From Firmicutes bacterium UBA3914 (lineage in GTDB: Bacteria; Bacillota; Limnochordia; Darwinibacteriales; Darwinibacteriaceae): a stretch of 6,844 bases of DNA. Each line of letters begins with the position of its first letter. Position 1 is the stretch's first letter. This document shows, one piece after another, positions 6,779-6,844 of this stretch. The stretch lies in the NCBI GenBank assembly GCA_002391385.1, contig DGEY01000050.1, positions 10,457 to 17,300 of the forward strand, in the 5' to 3' direction. The notes under the pieces were generated by a model. It worked only from the letters and a program-made list of their open reading frames with translations, searched no databases and was not told the DNA's origin. Made by a program: the position numbers and the translations under genes.

Positions 6779-6844
6779 GCGGGCCCTGTTTTACCTGCAG
6801 CCGGGAAAGTTCGATGAGCACTTCCTGAACCGGCCTTTTCAAGA
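6771..6844 (-). CDS. 3' end of an upstream gene, possibly dprA (partial)
   Basis: One minus-strand frame is open from the window edge to TAA at 6771-6773. It ends in LKRPVQEVLIELSRLQVKQG followed by PLA, 23 complete codons. A pattern of P-x-x-x-V-L-x-x-L-x-x-L-x-V is reminiscent of the C-terminal winged helix of DprA (DNA-processing protein that loads RecA on incoming single-stranded DNA in transformation). dprA is the usual neighbour upstream of topA in Bacillota and of smg in E. coli. A second frame is also open here, to a stop nearer the Smg-like gene, but its sequence has no protein-like pattern. With so few residues the identity rests mainly on gene order. Confidence 0.4.
   Translation of the reverse strand, partial: LKRPVQEVLIELSRLQVKQGPLA

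Overview
The window holds one tightly packed block of housekeeping genes, all read from the minus strand, with almost no non-coding DNA. In transcription order (high to low coordinates) it contains: the last codons of a gene that is probably dprA, a small DUF494/Smg-like gene, topA (DNA topoisomerase I), trmFO (folate-dependent tRNA m5U54 methyltransferase), xerC (tyrosine recombinase), hslV (ClpQ protease subunit) and hslU (ClpY ATPase subunit). The order topA-trmFO-xerC-hslV-hslU is the classic Bacillota (Firmicutes) arrangement, known in Bacillus subtilis as topA-trmFO-codV-clpQ-clpY-codY. The DNA is G+C-rich by eye, GTG and TTG start codons are used, and Shine-Dalgarno sequences are strong. 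Together this suggests a high-GC member of the Clostridia or a related lineage (Moorella/Desulfotomaculum-like). The exact taxon cannot be fixed from the window.

Layout: positions 6771-6844 carry the 3' end of the upstream gene. Positions 6722-6770 are the only A+T-rich stretch and hold a good sigma-A type promoter (TTGCAT, 17 bp, TATAAT) whose -35 box touches the upstream stop codon. From there the genes run almost without gaps: Smg-like (6317-6721), 27 nt, topA (4202-6289), 1-nt overlap (TGATG), trmFO (2868-4202), 13-nt overlap, xerC (1975-2880), 24 nt, hslV (1405-1950), 14 nt, hslU (11-1390). No terminator is visible, so transcription probably continues past position 1, where codY would be expected by analogy. 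No stretch longer than 300 bases lacks a gene.

The operon combines DNA topology and chromosome processing (TopA, XerC), tRNA modification (TrmFO) and ATP-dependent proteolysis (HslVU). All five large proteins keep their catalytic residues and are near family length. I found no mobile element, CRISPR array, RNA gene or evident novel system. The points most worth a second look are the divergent Smg-like gene with two competing starts, the short propeptide of HslV with Ser-Ser-Thr-Thr at the maturation site, and the promoter at the start of the operon.
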